A DNA stretch of 64,000 bases, taken from positions 1-64,000 of the forward strand of contig CAZJWF010000003.1 of NCBI GenBank assembly GCA_964549375.1. Reading direction: 5' to 3'. The position numbers and the translations under genes were made by a program. Position 1 is the stretch's first letter; every line of letters starts with the position of its first letter. Origin of the DNA: JAHDDY01 sp964549375 (lineage in GTDB: Bacteria > Pseudomonadota > Alphaproteobacteria > Rhodobacterales > Rhodobacteraceae). Below are positions 1 through 8,418 of this stretch, one piece after another. The notes under the pieces are model-generated. The model ran no database searches, had not been told where the DNA came from, and saw only the letters and a program-made list of their open reading frames with translations.

Positions 1-399
1 ACAAACCCGTCGTTAGCGTCAACCCACTCTCTGCGCTGGCTCCCGGCTTCCTGCGCAAGATCGTTGCTGAAGTCGGCAAGGTCGGTGGCAGTGGAACCGG
101 TTCCTCCCGGTCTGCTATTCCATCTCGGGCGGATCAGTAGCGAGGAGGTCAGGAGGGCAACGTCCTTTTGAACAAAGGACTTCGGCTCATTTCGATATCG
201 GATCGGTGATGTCAGTGCCGTTTTGACAGCGGAACCTCCGCCGAATCTACCTGCCCAAAACCGAGCGATGGGCGGCCGTCTACGACAGCCTGCGACCAGA
301 GTTCGTATGGCCACAGGGCGCGTAACGTCACCGTTGTAGGGACGTCTGTAAGTGAAGCCTTTGGAACGAAGTGGCCTTGCTCCCTGTTCAGATGTTGCC
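1..399. other. Left edge, no complete gene
   Basis: An open frame runs in from the window edge on the plus strand and stops at 138-140, giving about 45 residues of a protein C-terminus rich in Ser, Gly and Arg that I do not recognise. A second short open stretch (227-325, plus strand) reads like a protein tail with the segment AAVYDSLRPEFVWP, but a stop codon at 224-226 closes it upstream, so it looks like a decayed remnant. No RNA gene, repeat or clear promoter is visible in the rest. Confidence 0.3.
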
Positions 400-1584
400 C
401 TACGGTTTGACCGGAATATCCTCGCGTTTGCCGCGTTGGATTTCGCCTTCTTTGTCGTAGAAGGGCAGTTCAACGAGTTCGGCGGGCTGCATTGATCCGT
501 CGCGGCACCCGACCGTGATCGCCGTACCCGGGCCGTGAGCGTCGGTATCCATCAAACCGATCCCGATGCCATGCCCCAGGAAAGGTGACATCGCTCCTGC
601 TGTCACCACCCCAGCGGCCTTGCCGTCCACGTTGATCTTACCGCTGATCAGCGGTTCGCCGCTGTTGCATTTGATCCCGTGAGAGCGTTTGCCCCGTGAG
701 GCACTCGCTAGCGCCGTCTTGCCGATAAAATCGCCCTTACTTTCGTCGATAAAGGCGCCAAGTCCTACAGCGTAGGGCGTTGTCGTTTGATTGAAGTCAG
801 CTCCGGCATTGAGAATACCCGCCTCGATGCGCCGAATATTCATGGCGTCGAGGCCAAAGATCCGCATTTCAAATTCTTCACCCGCCTTGCTCAGATGTGC
901 CCAAAGCGCGTCCGCGTCGTGATGGGGTTCTGTGTAATATTCCCATCCCAGTTCATTCGTGTAACCCGTGCGGGTAATCCAGACTTTTTGTCCGCCGAAA
1001 GACACCTGCGCCGCCGCGAAATACCCGAACGGCGATGGCAGCCCTGTATCGCTTGCGGCCTCCAAAATTTTCAACGAGTTCGGCCCTTGGACTTGCGAGA
1101 CAAACACATCCGGGTCGGAAATCGTGACATTCATGCCTGCCGCGTGAGCACGGGCCCAACTGTAAAAATCACCATCGGCCTGTGCATACCAGAATGTGTC
1201 TGCGGTTAAACGCACGAGGATACCATCGACGATCAGCCCGCCATCTTCATAACAGGCAAGGCCATAACCGCAGCGGCCGACCTTTAGCTTGGTGATGTCT
1301 TTGGTGAACAGCTTATCGAGCAACGCCTCGGCATCTGGCCCTTTGAATTGCAGCGGCCATTCACCGGTATGCAGTACCGCGGCCTGTTGGCGTAGCCGCC
1401 AATATCCGTCTTCGGTCGAATGATCATCAAAACAGACCGCCATGTGACGACGATTATAGACGCAGTAGTGCGGGCCCATCGGGCGTTCGATTTCGTGATA
1501 AGGGTGCCGCGTCAGCGAATAGTCCCAGCCCGCGCCGGGGCGCGATGTCACAAGGTCTCTGGTTTTTCCATCACTCGAACGCAT
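400..1584 (-). CDS. GcvT-family aminomethyltransferase / THF-dependent demethylase-like protein
   Basis: The 394-residue protein has the folate-binding GcvT fold throughout: an N-terminal region with LLDKLFTKDITKLKVGR, a central YTNELGWEYY segment, and a C-terminal barrel with FIGKTAL followed by GVVTAGAMSPFLGHGIGIG. Relatives are the glycine-cleavage T protein, DMSP demethylase DmdA and the folate domains of dimethylglycine and sarcosine dehydrogenases; all move a methyl or methylene group to tetrahydrofolate in the cytoplasm. There are no neighbouring gcvH/gcvP genes, so a role in glycine cleavage itself is unlikely; a demethylase for a methylated amine or sulfur compound is more plausible (inference). 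It is divergent from a GcvA-like LysR gene across about 150 bp. The exact substrate cannot be read from the sequence. Confidence 0.85.
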   Translation of the reverse strand: MRSSDGKTRDLVTSRPGAGWDYSLTRHPYHEIERPMGPHYCVYNRRHMAVCFDDHSTEDGYWRLRQQAAVLHTGEWPLQFKGPDAEALLDKLFTKDITKLKVGRCGYGLACYEDGGLIVDGILVRLTADTFWYAQADGDFYSWARAHAAGMNVTISDPDVFVSQVQGPNSLKILEAASDTGLPSPFGYFAAAQVSFGGQKVWITRTGYTNELGWEYYTEPHHDADALWAHLSKAGEEFEMRIFGLDAMNIRRIEAGILNAGADFNQTTTPYAVGLGAFIDESKGDFIGKTALASASRGKRSHGIKCNSGEPLISGKINVDGKAAGVVTAGAMSPFLGHGIGIGLMDTDAHGPGTAITVGCRDGSMQPAELVELPFYDKEGEIQRGKREDIPVKP

Positions 1585-1717
1585 TTGTCGGTCCCCTTGA
1601 TCTGGTTTCCGTCCTCGTGTACTTCGACGAAAACGTTGTATGTGAGGGCGTGTTGTGCCCTACGAAACAGATATTCGCTCAGCTTTTGGGAAAAGAGAAA
1701 TCATTTGATCTAGCTAT

Positions 1718-1738
1718 AAAGTTAGATAATCTAACTTT
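1718..1738. promoter_or_regulatory. Perfect 21-bp palindrome abutting the LysR start codon
   Basis: AAAGTTAGAT and ATCTAACTTT flank a single central base at 1728, with no mismatch. The last base lies directly before the ATG at 1739, where a ribosome binding site would be expected. The position between divergent genes suggests an operator for the LysR protein, acting on its own gene and on the GcvT-family gene. Function is inferred. Confidence 0.6.
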
Positions 1739-2689
1739 ATGTCTGAGAGCTGGCTTCCCTCCCTCAATGCGCTGCGGGCGTTTGAATCTGTTGCCAGACA
1801 CCTCAATTATAATCGCGCGGCGGAGGAGCTAAGGGTTACGCCCGCCGCCGTAAAGCAGTTGGTTTATCGTCTTGAAACCGCACTTGATACGAAACTGATC
1901 GAGCGCCAAGGACGAGGCTTGGCGGTGACGCGCAAGGGACTTTCCGGTCTCGATGATCTGGCCAGTGCGATGCGTCATCTTGATTCATCAGTCGAGAAAA
2001 TACGAGGCGAACAGCGCCAGCCGCGCCTGATCCTCTCGGTCGAGACATCGTTTGCGACCATGTGGCTCGTGCCAAAACTGGATGCCTTTCGCGTGGCCCA
2101 TCCTCATGTCAGCGTGTTGATTGACTCCACGCAAGAGGTTGCAGATTTGCGCCGGGGAGAGGTCGATGTCGCGATCCGGTATGGTATCACGAATAACGCG
2201 GAACGCTGTTACCGCCTCTTCGATGATTTGGTTTTTCCGGCCTGTAGTCCAACGCTGCGCGATGGTTTGGAACCGCTTCGGCATCTGTCCGACCTAAAAC
2301 GTGTTCCGCTGATCCACTGGGACATTTCGCGACTGTCATGGGCAAAGAATACGCGCGCGTGGTTCGCATGGGACAGTTGGTTTACCCGTCTCGGGGTGCC
2401 AAGTTATCGGGGCGACAGCACGCTTCACTTCAACGATTATGGTCAGGCGGTTCAGGCGGCGGTTGCTGGACAGGGGGTCGTGCTAGCCAGTGGTCCGATT
2501 CTGCGCGATGTGATCGACTCCGGTCATCTGGTCAAACCCTTTGATGAGGAGTTGCGGTCCGAGATTGGCTTTGATCTTGTGACGACGGAGAAGGCGGAAG
2601 AACGAGCCGACGTCGCAGCCTTTATCGAATGGATTAGAGGCGTCGCATCGGCGCAGCAAGCTGCGTCAGAGAATAACGTCCAGCGCTAG
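1739..2689 (+). CDS. LysR-type transcriptional regulator, GcvA-like
   Basis: The protein is 316 residues, normal for the family. The N-terminal winged helix-turn-helix (about residues 8-65, with LNALRAFESVARHLNYNRAA and VTPAAVKQLVYRLE) has the typical GcvA-subgroup opening, which supports the ATG at 1739. The remainder is a periplasmic-binding-protein-like effector domain (about 90-300). An in-frame stop lies at 1727-1729, so the start cannot be further upstream. No Shine-Dalgarno sequence is present; a perfect palindrome fills that space, so the message may be leaderless or the gene tightly self-controlled. It probably regulates the divergent GcvT-family gene and the aminotransferase that follows 56 bp later on the same strand; that is inferred from position. 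Confidence 0.9.
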   Translation: MSESWLPSLNALRAFESVARHLNYNRAAEELRVTPAAVKQLVYRLETALDTKLIERQGRGLAVTRKGLSGLDDLASAMRHLDSSVEKIRGEQRQPRLILSVETSFATMWLVPKLDAFRVAHPHVSVLIDSTQEVADLRRGEVDVAIRYGITNNAERCYRLFDDLVFPACSPTLRDGLEPLRHLSDLKRVPLIHWDISRLSWAKNTRAWFAWDSWFTRLGVPSYRGDSTLHFNDYGQAVQAAVAGQGVVLASGPILRDVIDSGHLVKPFDEELRSEIGFDLVTTEKAEERADVAAFIEWIRGVASAQQAASENNVQR

Positions 2690-2745
2690 ACGCCGAGGGT
2701 CACATCATCATATAGGCGGCAGGCAATCATCAAGGATGTCTTCCC

Positions 2746-3930
2746 ATGCCCATCGACACTGGTCGTCACTTTCTCGCAATACCTGGTCCCACGGTCACGC
2801 CTGAACGTGTGATGCGCGCGATGAATCGGCCGATGGTCAATATCTATGAAGGCCCGCTGATCGAGCTCACGCACAGCCTGTTCCCCGATTTGAAAAAGGT
2901 CGCGAAAACGGAAGGCGATTGCATGATGTATATCGCCAACGGTCACGGCGCATGGGACGCCGCGTTGTTCAACACGATCTCGGCGGGGGATACAGTTCTG
3001 GTTCTGGAGTCCGGGCGCTTTGCGGTGGGCTGGGGCATCTTGGCAGAGCAGATGGGTGCAACGGTCGAGACGTTAAACGCGCCAGAGCGTAAGGGTGTTG
3101 ATCCGGCTGCTGTCGAAGCACGTTTGCGAGCGGACACAGAAAACGAAATCAAAGCTGTTCTTGTCGTGCAGATCGACACGGCGACGGGTGTCTGGAATGA
3201 CATCGAAGCCATCCGCAAGGCGATTGATGCGGCGGGGCATCCCGCGCTTTATATGGTTGATTGCATCGCGTGCTTTGGTTGCGTGCCCTACGAGATGGAC
3301 GCTTGGGGCGTCGATGTGACCGTTGCAGCTTGCCAAAAAGGACTGATGACGCCGCCGGGATTGGGCTTTGTGTTCGCCAATGATAAGGCGATGGCGCGAC
3401 GCAAGGAAAACGGCTGTTTGTCAGGGTATTGGGATTGGCTGCCCCGTGCTGCCCCCGATATGTATTATAAGCTGTTCTGCGGGACTGCGCCGGTCAATCA
3501 CCTGTTCGGTTTGCGCGAAGCCCTCGATATGATCGCTGAAGAGGGGCTGGATGCGGTTTACGCCCGTCACACGCGGATCGCGTGCGGGGTGCGCGCGGCT
3601 GTCGAACGTTGGGGCGAGGGCGGGCCGATTGAGTTTAATATTTCTGATCCAATGGGTCGCTCGGACGCCGTCACGACAATCCTGACCGGCGATATGGACG
3701 CCCAAGTCTTGCGTCGCCGTTGTGAGGATGAGCTCAGCCTGACGCTTGGTCTTGGCATTGGGCTTGATTTCAACAGCGCGTTTCGGATTGGCCATATGGG
3801 CCATGTGAATGAACCGATGATCCTCGGTACGCTGGCCACCGTCGAACTGGCGCTATCAGAGATGAACGCCCCGTTCGCATCAGGCGGCGTGGAGGCCGCT
3901 ATTCAGGCAATGGATACGGCGCGTCAGTAA
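2746..3930 (+). CDS. Class V aminotransferase (serine/alanine-glyoxylate type)
   Basis: A 394-residue PLP enzyme of the AGAT/serine-glyoxylate aminotransferase family. Visible hallmarks are the opening FLAIPGPTVTPERVMRAM, the GHGAWDAAL segment that contacts PLP phosphate, the VDCIACFG aspartate motif and the Schiff-base lysine in ACQKGLMTPPGL (Lys198). Family members move amino groups between serine or alanine and glyoxylate or a 2-oxo acid in the cytoplasm. It follows the LysR gene on the same strand and sits opposite the GcvT-family gene, so it may process the glycine or serine end of a demethylation pathway (inference). Donor and acceptor preference cannot be told from the sequence. Confidence 0.88.
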   Translation: MPIDTGRHFLAIPGPTVTPERVMRAMNRPMVNIYEGPLIELTHSLFPDLKKVAKTEGDCMMYIANGHGAWDAALFNTISAGDTVLVLESGRFAVGWGILAEQMGATVETLNAPERKGVDPAAVEARLRADTENEIKAVLVVQIDTATGVWNDIEAIRKAIDAAGHPALYMVDCIACFGCVPYEMDAWGVDVTVAACQKGLMTPPGLGFVFANDKAMARRKENGCLSGYWDWLPRAAPDMYYKLFCGTAPVNHLFGLREALDMIAEEGLDAVYARHTRIACGVRAAVERWGEGGPIEFNISDPMGRSDAVTTILTGDMDAQVLRRRCEDELSLTLGLGIGLDFNSAFRIGHMGHVNEPMILGTLATVELALSEMNAPFASGGVEAAIQAMDTARQ

Positions 3931-4025
3931 GTATTAGCGAATTGTTCAGCATAAAGTGTGAAGTTGCCGAAGATCACTTCAATCATTTCTAATGGGTTTT
4001 TCGACTGATTCGATAGGATAGTGTC

Positions 4026-4394
4026 ATGGCAAACATTCTGGTGTTAGAGGACAGTACGGCCTTACGCCGGATTGTGTCGCGAGCGCTACGTGATGAAGGC
4101 CACGTTGTCGTCGAAAGTGACAATGGACTGGCAGCCTACGACGACGATCTTCTGAACTCGCTTGATCTGATGATCACTGATCTCGTCATGCCTCGGATTG
4201 ACGGTTTGAATGCCATTCGTGCGGCTCTTGCAATTCGTGAAGATCTTAAGGTCATTGCGATGTCCGGCGGCAGTCCGGCTTTTCATCAAGATTATCTCGA
4301 AGTCGCCAGCATTTTTGGCGCGCGTGATGTCCTGCATAAACCTTTCGAACCGGAAACATTGGTTCATGCGGTCAATACGGCCCTTGCGGCTTGA
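4026..4394 (+). CDS. Single-domain response regulator (CheY-like receiver)
   Basis: A 122-residue protein consisting only of a receiver domain. The acidic pocket (Glu8-Asp9), the phosphoacceptor Asp52 in MITDLVMP, the Ser of IAMSGG and the Lys of DVLHKPFEP are all in place, so it should be phosphorylatable. There is no output domain, hence it would act by protein contact or phosphotransfer. No histidine kinase adjoins it; the nearest is the HWE kinase about 5.4 kb downstream. It is closely similar to the next gene, a likely tandem duplicate. Confidence 0.9.
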   Translation: MANILVLEDSTALRRIVSRALRDEGHVVVESDNGLAAYDDDLLNSLDLMITDLVMPRIDGLNAIRAALAIREDLKVIAMSGGSPAFHQDYLEVASIFGARDVLHKPFEPETLVHAVNTALAA

Positions 4395-4615
4395 CTGTTT
4401 GTAGGATGCTATAACTCTAACTGTCTAAATTTGTTTACTTGCATATTGTTCTGATAGTTTGACGATAAATAAGTATTGCAAAGAAGTTTCACGGTGAGTT
4501 TACGAAAATTCAGAGACTTCGGTCATCAGCATTAACGTTCCGTATTTTTCGACACGGTACGGTTAATTCAGTCGCAACGTTTTGCGGCGGCTTTGCGAAA
4601 CCGGAGGTTCGATCA

Positions 4616-5029
4616 ATGGCTATCATTCTCTTGCTTGACGATGACGACATGCTGCGCGGTTTGCTCGAAGAAACCTTGGAGGCAGACGGGCACACCGTCA
4701 TCCAAAGTGATAACGGACTCATGGCCTTTAACATCGCGAAAATGGGTCACATTGATCTGATGATCACGGACTTGTTCATGCCGCGCATCGACGGGTTAGA
4801 GGCGATACTCAATGCACAGCACGATTCTCCTCATGTGCCGATCATTGCCATGTCTGGCGGAGGCGACTACGTGCAAAGTGACTTTCTGAGCCATACGAAA
4901 AGTTTCGGCGTCTCGGAAATCTTGCACAAGCCGTTTCACCTCAAAGATTTCCAGCGAGCCGTGCGATCCGTCCTTGCGGCGTCCTCTCGCACGAAAATGG
5001 CAGAGCCTCGCCGCGCGAAGGCTTCTTAA
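4616..5029 (+). CDS. Single-domain response regulator, paralogue of the preceding gene
   Basis: A 137-residue receiver-only protein with DDDD acidic residues at 8-11, phosphoacceptor Asp52 in MITDLFMPRIDG, IAMSGG, and EILHKPF with the conserved Lys. It shares long identical stretches with the 4026-4394 protein (for example SDNGL, DLMITDL, MPRIDGL). It adds a basic 15-residue tail (SSRTKMAEPRRAKAS) that the first copy lacks. The 221-bp gap before it implies its own promoter. Its stop codon overlaps the stop codon of the convergent tyrS gene. Confidence 0.9.
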   Translation: MAIILLLDDDDMLRGLLEETLEADGHTVIQSDNGLMAFNIAKMGHIDLMITDLFMPRIDGLEAILNAQHDSPHVPIIAMSGGGDYVQSDFLSHTKSFGVSEILHKPFHLKDFQRAVRSVLAASSRTKMAEPRRAKAS

Positions 5030-6276
5030 CTCATCTTCGCGAGCGCATGGCGCTTTTTGCCCGCACTGAGTTTGCGCGGTTCAGCGAGGTCACCTGCCGT
5101 CAGCATCAGGCTTGGTCCCGCAATGGGGCCGTCATCCAGTTTCGCGCCGCCTTCGCCAATGAGGCGCTTGGCATCTTTGCCCGATTTCGCGAGACCAGCT
5201 TTTACGAAAAGCGCGCCGATCGAAATACCGTCGCCAACGTCTTCCGCTGTCAGCGTGACAGTGGGTAAGTCTTCCGACAGCGCGCCTTGCTCAAACGTCA
5301 CCCGTGCGGCTTCTTCGGCTTGCGAGGCGGCATCAGCACCATGACAGAGCGTCGTGATTTCGGTGGCGAGAATTTTCTTCGCCTCGTTGATCTCTTGCCC
5401 TTCCAGCGCTTCCAGCCGTGCACATTCATCGAGTGGTAATTCGGTGAATAGCCGTAGGAACCGCCCAACATCGGCATCCATCGTGTTGCGCCAGAACTGC
5501 CAGAACTCATAGGGCGAACGCATATCGGCATTGAGCCAGATCGCCCCAGCGGCAGACTTGCCCATCTTCGCGCCGTCGGCGGTGGTGATCAGCGGTGTGG
5601 TAATGCCGAACAGTTCGGCCTGATCCACTCGGCGGCCTAGCTCGATGCCGTTTATGATATTGCCCCACTGATCCGACCCGCCAAGTTGTAACTGGCATCC
5701 GATACGGCGGTGTAATTCCAGAAAGTCATAGGCCTGCAGCAGCATGTAGTTGAATTCAAGGAAGGTCAGCGGTTGCTCGCGCTCTAACCGCAGCTTGACA
5801 CTGTCAAAGGTCAGCATCCGATTGACGGTGAAATGCGGGCCGTAATCGCGCAGAAAGTCGATGTAGTTCAGCTTGTCGAGCCAGTCCGCGTTGTCCATCA
5901 TGACGGCATCGGTTGGCCCGTCGCCAAACGTCATGTATTTATCAAAGACGCTGAAGATGCCTTGCTTGTTGGCCTCAATCCCTGCGAGGTCGAGCATCTT
6001 ACGCGACTCGTCCTTGCCGGAAGGATCACCCACCTTCGTTGTGCCGCCGCCCATCAGGACGATGGGCTTATGTCCCGTCTTTTGCAGCCAACGCAGCATC
6101 ATGATTTGCAGTAGCGAGCCGACATGCAATGACGGGGCCGTGCAATCAAAACCTATATAAGCCGGCACAACCCCAGCCCCGAACGCCTTATCGAGATGTT
6201 CAAGGTCGGTGCAGTCCTTCATGTATCCGCGCTCGGTCATCACGCGCAGGAAGTCGGCTTTTGGCTGGTAAGTCAT
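5026..6276 (-). CDS. tyrS: Tyrosyl-tRNA synthetase
   Basis: The 416-residue class I synthetase charges tRNA-Tyr with tyrosine in the cytoplasm. The HIGH motif appears as HVGSL (51-55) and KMSKS as KMGKS (237-241); QLGGSDQWGN (197-206) is the tyrosine-pocket segment. The C-terminal 70 residues form an S4 RNA-binding domain. Length matches bacterial TyrRS. The stop codon overlaps the convergent receiver gene by 4 bp, leaving no room for a terminator between them. Confidence 0.98.
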   Translation of the reverse strand: MTYQPKADFLRVMTERGYMKDCTDLEHLDKAFGAGVVPAYIGFDCTAPSLHVGSLLQIMMLRWLQKTGHKPIVLMGGGTTKVGDPSGKDESRKMLDLAGIEANKQGIFSVFDKYMTFGDGPTDAVMMDNADWLDKLNYIDFLRDYGPHFTVNRMLTFDSVKLRLEREQPLTFLEFNYMLLQAYDFLELHRRIGCQLQLGGSDQWGNIINGIELGRRVDQAELFGITTPLITTADGAKMGKSAAGAIWLNADMRSPYEFWQFWRNTMDADVGRFLRLFTELPLDECARLEALEGQEINEAKKILATEITTLCHGADAASQAEEAARVTFEQGALSEDLPTVTLTAEDVGDGISIGALFVKAGLAKSGKDAKRLIGEGGAKLDDGPIAGPSLMLTAGDLAEPRKLSAGKKRHALAKMS

Positions 6277-6346
6277 GGTCGCATCCTTATGGCTGCGCGT
6301 TTTCTAACGCGGCCTTGGTGCGATGGAAAGGGTTGAGAAATTCGCC

Positions 6347-6405
6347 GTCCCGGACTTGATCCGGGACTGCCTTCGGCTCAAGAAGGCCCCGGAACAAGTC
6401 CGGGG
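6347..6405. repeat. REP-like composite palindrome upstream of anmK
   Basis: Three hairpins lie in a row: GTCCCGGA/TCCGGGAC (6347-6354 with 6360-6367), GCCTTC/GAAGGC (6369-6374 with 6382-6387) and CCCCGGA/TCCGGGG (6387-6393 with 6399-6405). The outermost arms, CCCGGACTTG and CAAGTCCGGG, also pair with each other, so a single long stem is an alternative fold. The core CCCGGACTTGATCCGGG resembles intergenic palindromes known from several alphaproteobacteria. It ends 11 bp before the anmK start. Confidence 0.8.
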
Positions 6406-6416
6406 AAGGGTCACTC

Positions 6417-7553
6417 ATGGAAGTCTCACGCGGAAAACCGATTTGGGCGCTGGGTCTGATGTCAGGGACGTCGATGGATGGCGTCGATGCAGCGATGGTG
6501 CTGACCGATGGCGAAACGATCCTGGAATTTGGGGCCGGCGCCGAACACGCTCATACTTCGACGGTTGCGACTGAGTTGGTGATGCGCTCTGCGCTTGATT
6601 ATCGTAGCCTTGCGTCCGAGGTGTTGGCGGCGAAGTTACGTGAAGCGGAAATCGAAGTCGAAGAGAGTCACGCCAGTGCTGTCGCGAGTCTTTTGTCACG
6701 CTCTCCTGATATGCCCGACGTGGTCGGCTTTCACGGACAAACCGTCTATCACGCGCCCGAAGAAGGCTGGACGTGGCAAATCGGCAGCGGAGAGCGTCTG
6801 GCGCGTTCGCTCAATCGTCCCGTCGTTTGGGATTTCCGTACCGCCGACATGGAGGCCGGCGGCGAGGGCGCACCGCTGGCGCCGTTCTTCCATTTTGCCC
6901 TCGCCAAGCGCATCGGCGCAACCGAACCGATTGCGTTCCTCAACATTGGCGGCGTGGCGAATGTGACGTGGGTAGACCCCACCAAGGATGCACCAGAGGA
7001 AAAAGGCGCGCTCTTGGCCTTCGATACCGGCCCCGGAAACGCGCTGATCAACGACTGGATGATCCGCCATGACCGCGAGCCGCTCGACCGTGATGGCGCG
7101 GAGGCGGCTAAAGGCCAAGTCGACGAAGCGCTCTTGCACAGCAATGCGACGGGTTCTTTCCTCGACCGCAAACCGCCGAAATCCCTCGACCGCAATGAAT
7201 TCGCGATGGTGCTGGATCGCATGACCGAGTTGCCGCTCCCCGACGGCGCGGCGACCCTCACAGCCCTCACCGCTGAATGTGTCGCTGAGGCCCTCAAACA
7301 CATGCCAAGTGCGCCTTCGCGGTGGCTCATCTGTGGCGGCGGACGCAAAAACCCTGTGATGATGCGGATGATGGCGGACCGCCTCAACGCCCCGGTTGAT
7401 CCCGTCGAAGCCGTGGGCCTTGATGGTGATATGCTGGAGGCGCAAGCGTTCGCCTATCTTGCCGTTCGCTCTCTGCGGGGCTTACCACTCAGTGCACCCG
7501 GAACCACGAATTGTCGCGAGCCTGTGACGGGTGGTAGGTTGAGCAGGCCGTGA
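6417..7553 (+). CDS. anmK: Anhydro-N-acetylmuramic acid kinase
   Basis: A 378-residue kinase of cell-wall recycling: it opens the 1,6-anhydro ring of anhMurNAc and phosphorylates it to MurNAc-6-phosphate. Family signatures are the opening GLMSGTSMDGVDAA, VVGFHGQTVYH, FLNIGGVANVTW, DTGPGNALINDW and ICGGGRKNPVMM. The start ATG has an AAGGG six bases upstream that follows directly on the REP-like palindrome, so the palindrome's fold could affect access to the ribosome site. It is divergent from tyrS, an arrangement I recall as common in alphaproteobacteria. Confidence 0.96.
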   Translation: MEVSRGKPIWALGLMSGTSMDGVDAAMVLTDGETILEFGAGAEHAHTSTVATELVMRSALDYRSLASEVLAAKLREAEIEVEESHASAVASLLSRSPDMPDVVGFHGQTVYHAPEEGWTWQIGSGERLARSLNRPVVWDFRTADMEAGGEGAPLAPFFHFALAKRIGATEPIAFLNIGGVANVTWVDPTKDAPEEKGALLAFDTGPGNALINDWMIRHDREPLDRDGAEAAKGQVDEALLHSNATGSFLDRKPPKSLDRNEFAMVLDRMTELPLPDGAATLTALTAECVAEALKHMPSAPSRWLICGGGRKNPVMMRMMADRLNAPVDPVEAVGLDGDMLEAQAFAYLAVRSLRGLPLSAPGTTNCREPVTGGRLSRP

Positions 7554-7663
7554 ACTCCTTTCCCTTCGGGTGAGGGCTGTTCTATCCTGCTCAAAGAGGC
7601 GCGTCCCCACAGACGTTCCTCTGTTGCCGGAGGCTATCAATCGAATAGCACTTATCCCGTCGA

Positions 7664-8200
7664 TCATTCCACGACCACGTCGTATCGTTTCAGCTTGGCG
7701 CGTAGGGCGTCACGGGAGTTTTCCAACCCCGGCAGCGTTTCGTTACGTGCTTGATCCCGCTGAGCGATCAGGTTTTCCATCATCTGTTTTCGGCTGATTT
7801 TTTTACCCAGACGAGATTCAATGGCCCCATTCACCTCGCGGTGAAATTCGACCATGCCGAGCAGTAACGACGGAGCGATCTCGAATGTCCCTTCGCTCTC
7901 GGTCGAAGTTTCCCAGAAGAACGTGTCAAAGCGCGGCAAATACCCTTCAACGACAATTGTGTTCGGCTGCTCCCAAAGGGTAATAAACTCTTCAAGCTCT
8001 TCGGTATTTGACCGCAGCTCGTGTGCAAGCGCGGTTTGTTGGTAGTAGCTAGAGCGATCCGACTCGATGAGCTGAAATTCGATGGCGGTTTTCAACCCTT
8101 CGGACGAGGCTAGATAAACACCAGCGACGGTCGCAGCGATCATGCAAAGCTGCGACACGATAAACTCCGCGTTCTCGATGCGAGGTATTTTTAACGGCAT
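7664..8200 (-). CDS. Membrane-anchored protein of unknown function
   Basis: I do not recognise this 178-residue protein. One hydrophobic segment near the N-terminus (IVSQLCMIAATVAGVYLA) should anchor it in the inner membrane. The rest is charged and mostly helical in character, with a polar C-terminal region (residues about 130-175) rich in Arg, Lys, Gln and Glu that could form a coiled coil. A TTG at 8233 would extend the protein by 11 residues; the ATG at 8200 is preferred because it directly precedes the membrane segment and has a GGA about 8 bases upstream. It stands alone between anmK and metZ. Confidence 0.65.
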   Translation of the reverse strand: MPLKIPRIENAEFIVSQLCMIAATVAGVYLASSEGLKTAIEFQLIESDRSSYYQQTALAHELRSNTEELEEFITLWEQPNTIVVEGYLPRFDTFFWETSTESEGTFEIAPSLLLGMVEFHREVNGAIESRLGKKISRKQMMENLIAQRDQARNETLPGLENSRDALRAKLKRYDVVVE

Positions 8201-8349
8201 AAATTCAATCCGATACGTTTGATTTTCGGGCAAGATGTACCTAGATTTTGCCTATCTACAAAGCTGAAGATGCCCACAACCGGCTCTCGCCTGACATGTT
8301 GGTAAGCGATGCCTTGACGGTATTTGGTTTTGGCCCTAGATCATCATCC

Positions 8350-8418
8350 ATCGCAGCGATTTGTAACCGGATTGCGGGCTGCGCGGGGTTCCACCCCAAA
8401 TCAAAACCGCTAAAGAGG
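8350..8418 (+). promoter_or_regulatory. SAM-II riboswitch upstream of metZ
   Basis: The stretch contains the SAM-II core: stem P1 CGCAGC (8352-8357) with GCTGCG (8378-8383), the loop ATTTGTAACCGGATTGC, and the 3' CCGCTAAAG (8407-8415) whose CCGC can pair with GCGG (8374-8377) of the loop to make the pseudoknot. A small extra hairpin (GGGG/CCCC, 8384-8397 area) sits between the two parts. The SAM-II class binds S-adenosylmethionine and controls methionine genes in alphaproteobacteria. The downstream gene, metZ, is the expected target. Confidence 0.88.

Noticed and set aside
6696..7445. Long antisense frames over anmK
   Set aside because: No recognisable domain, and the sense strand carries all AnmK motifs.
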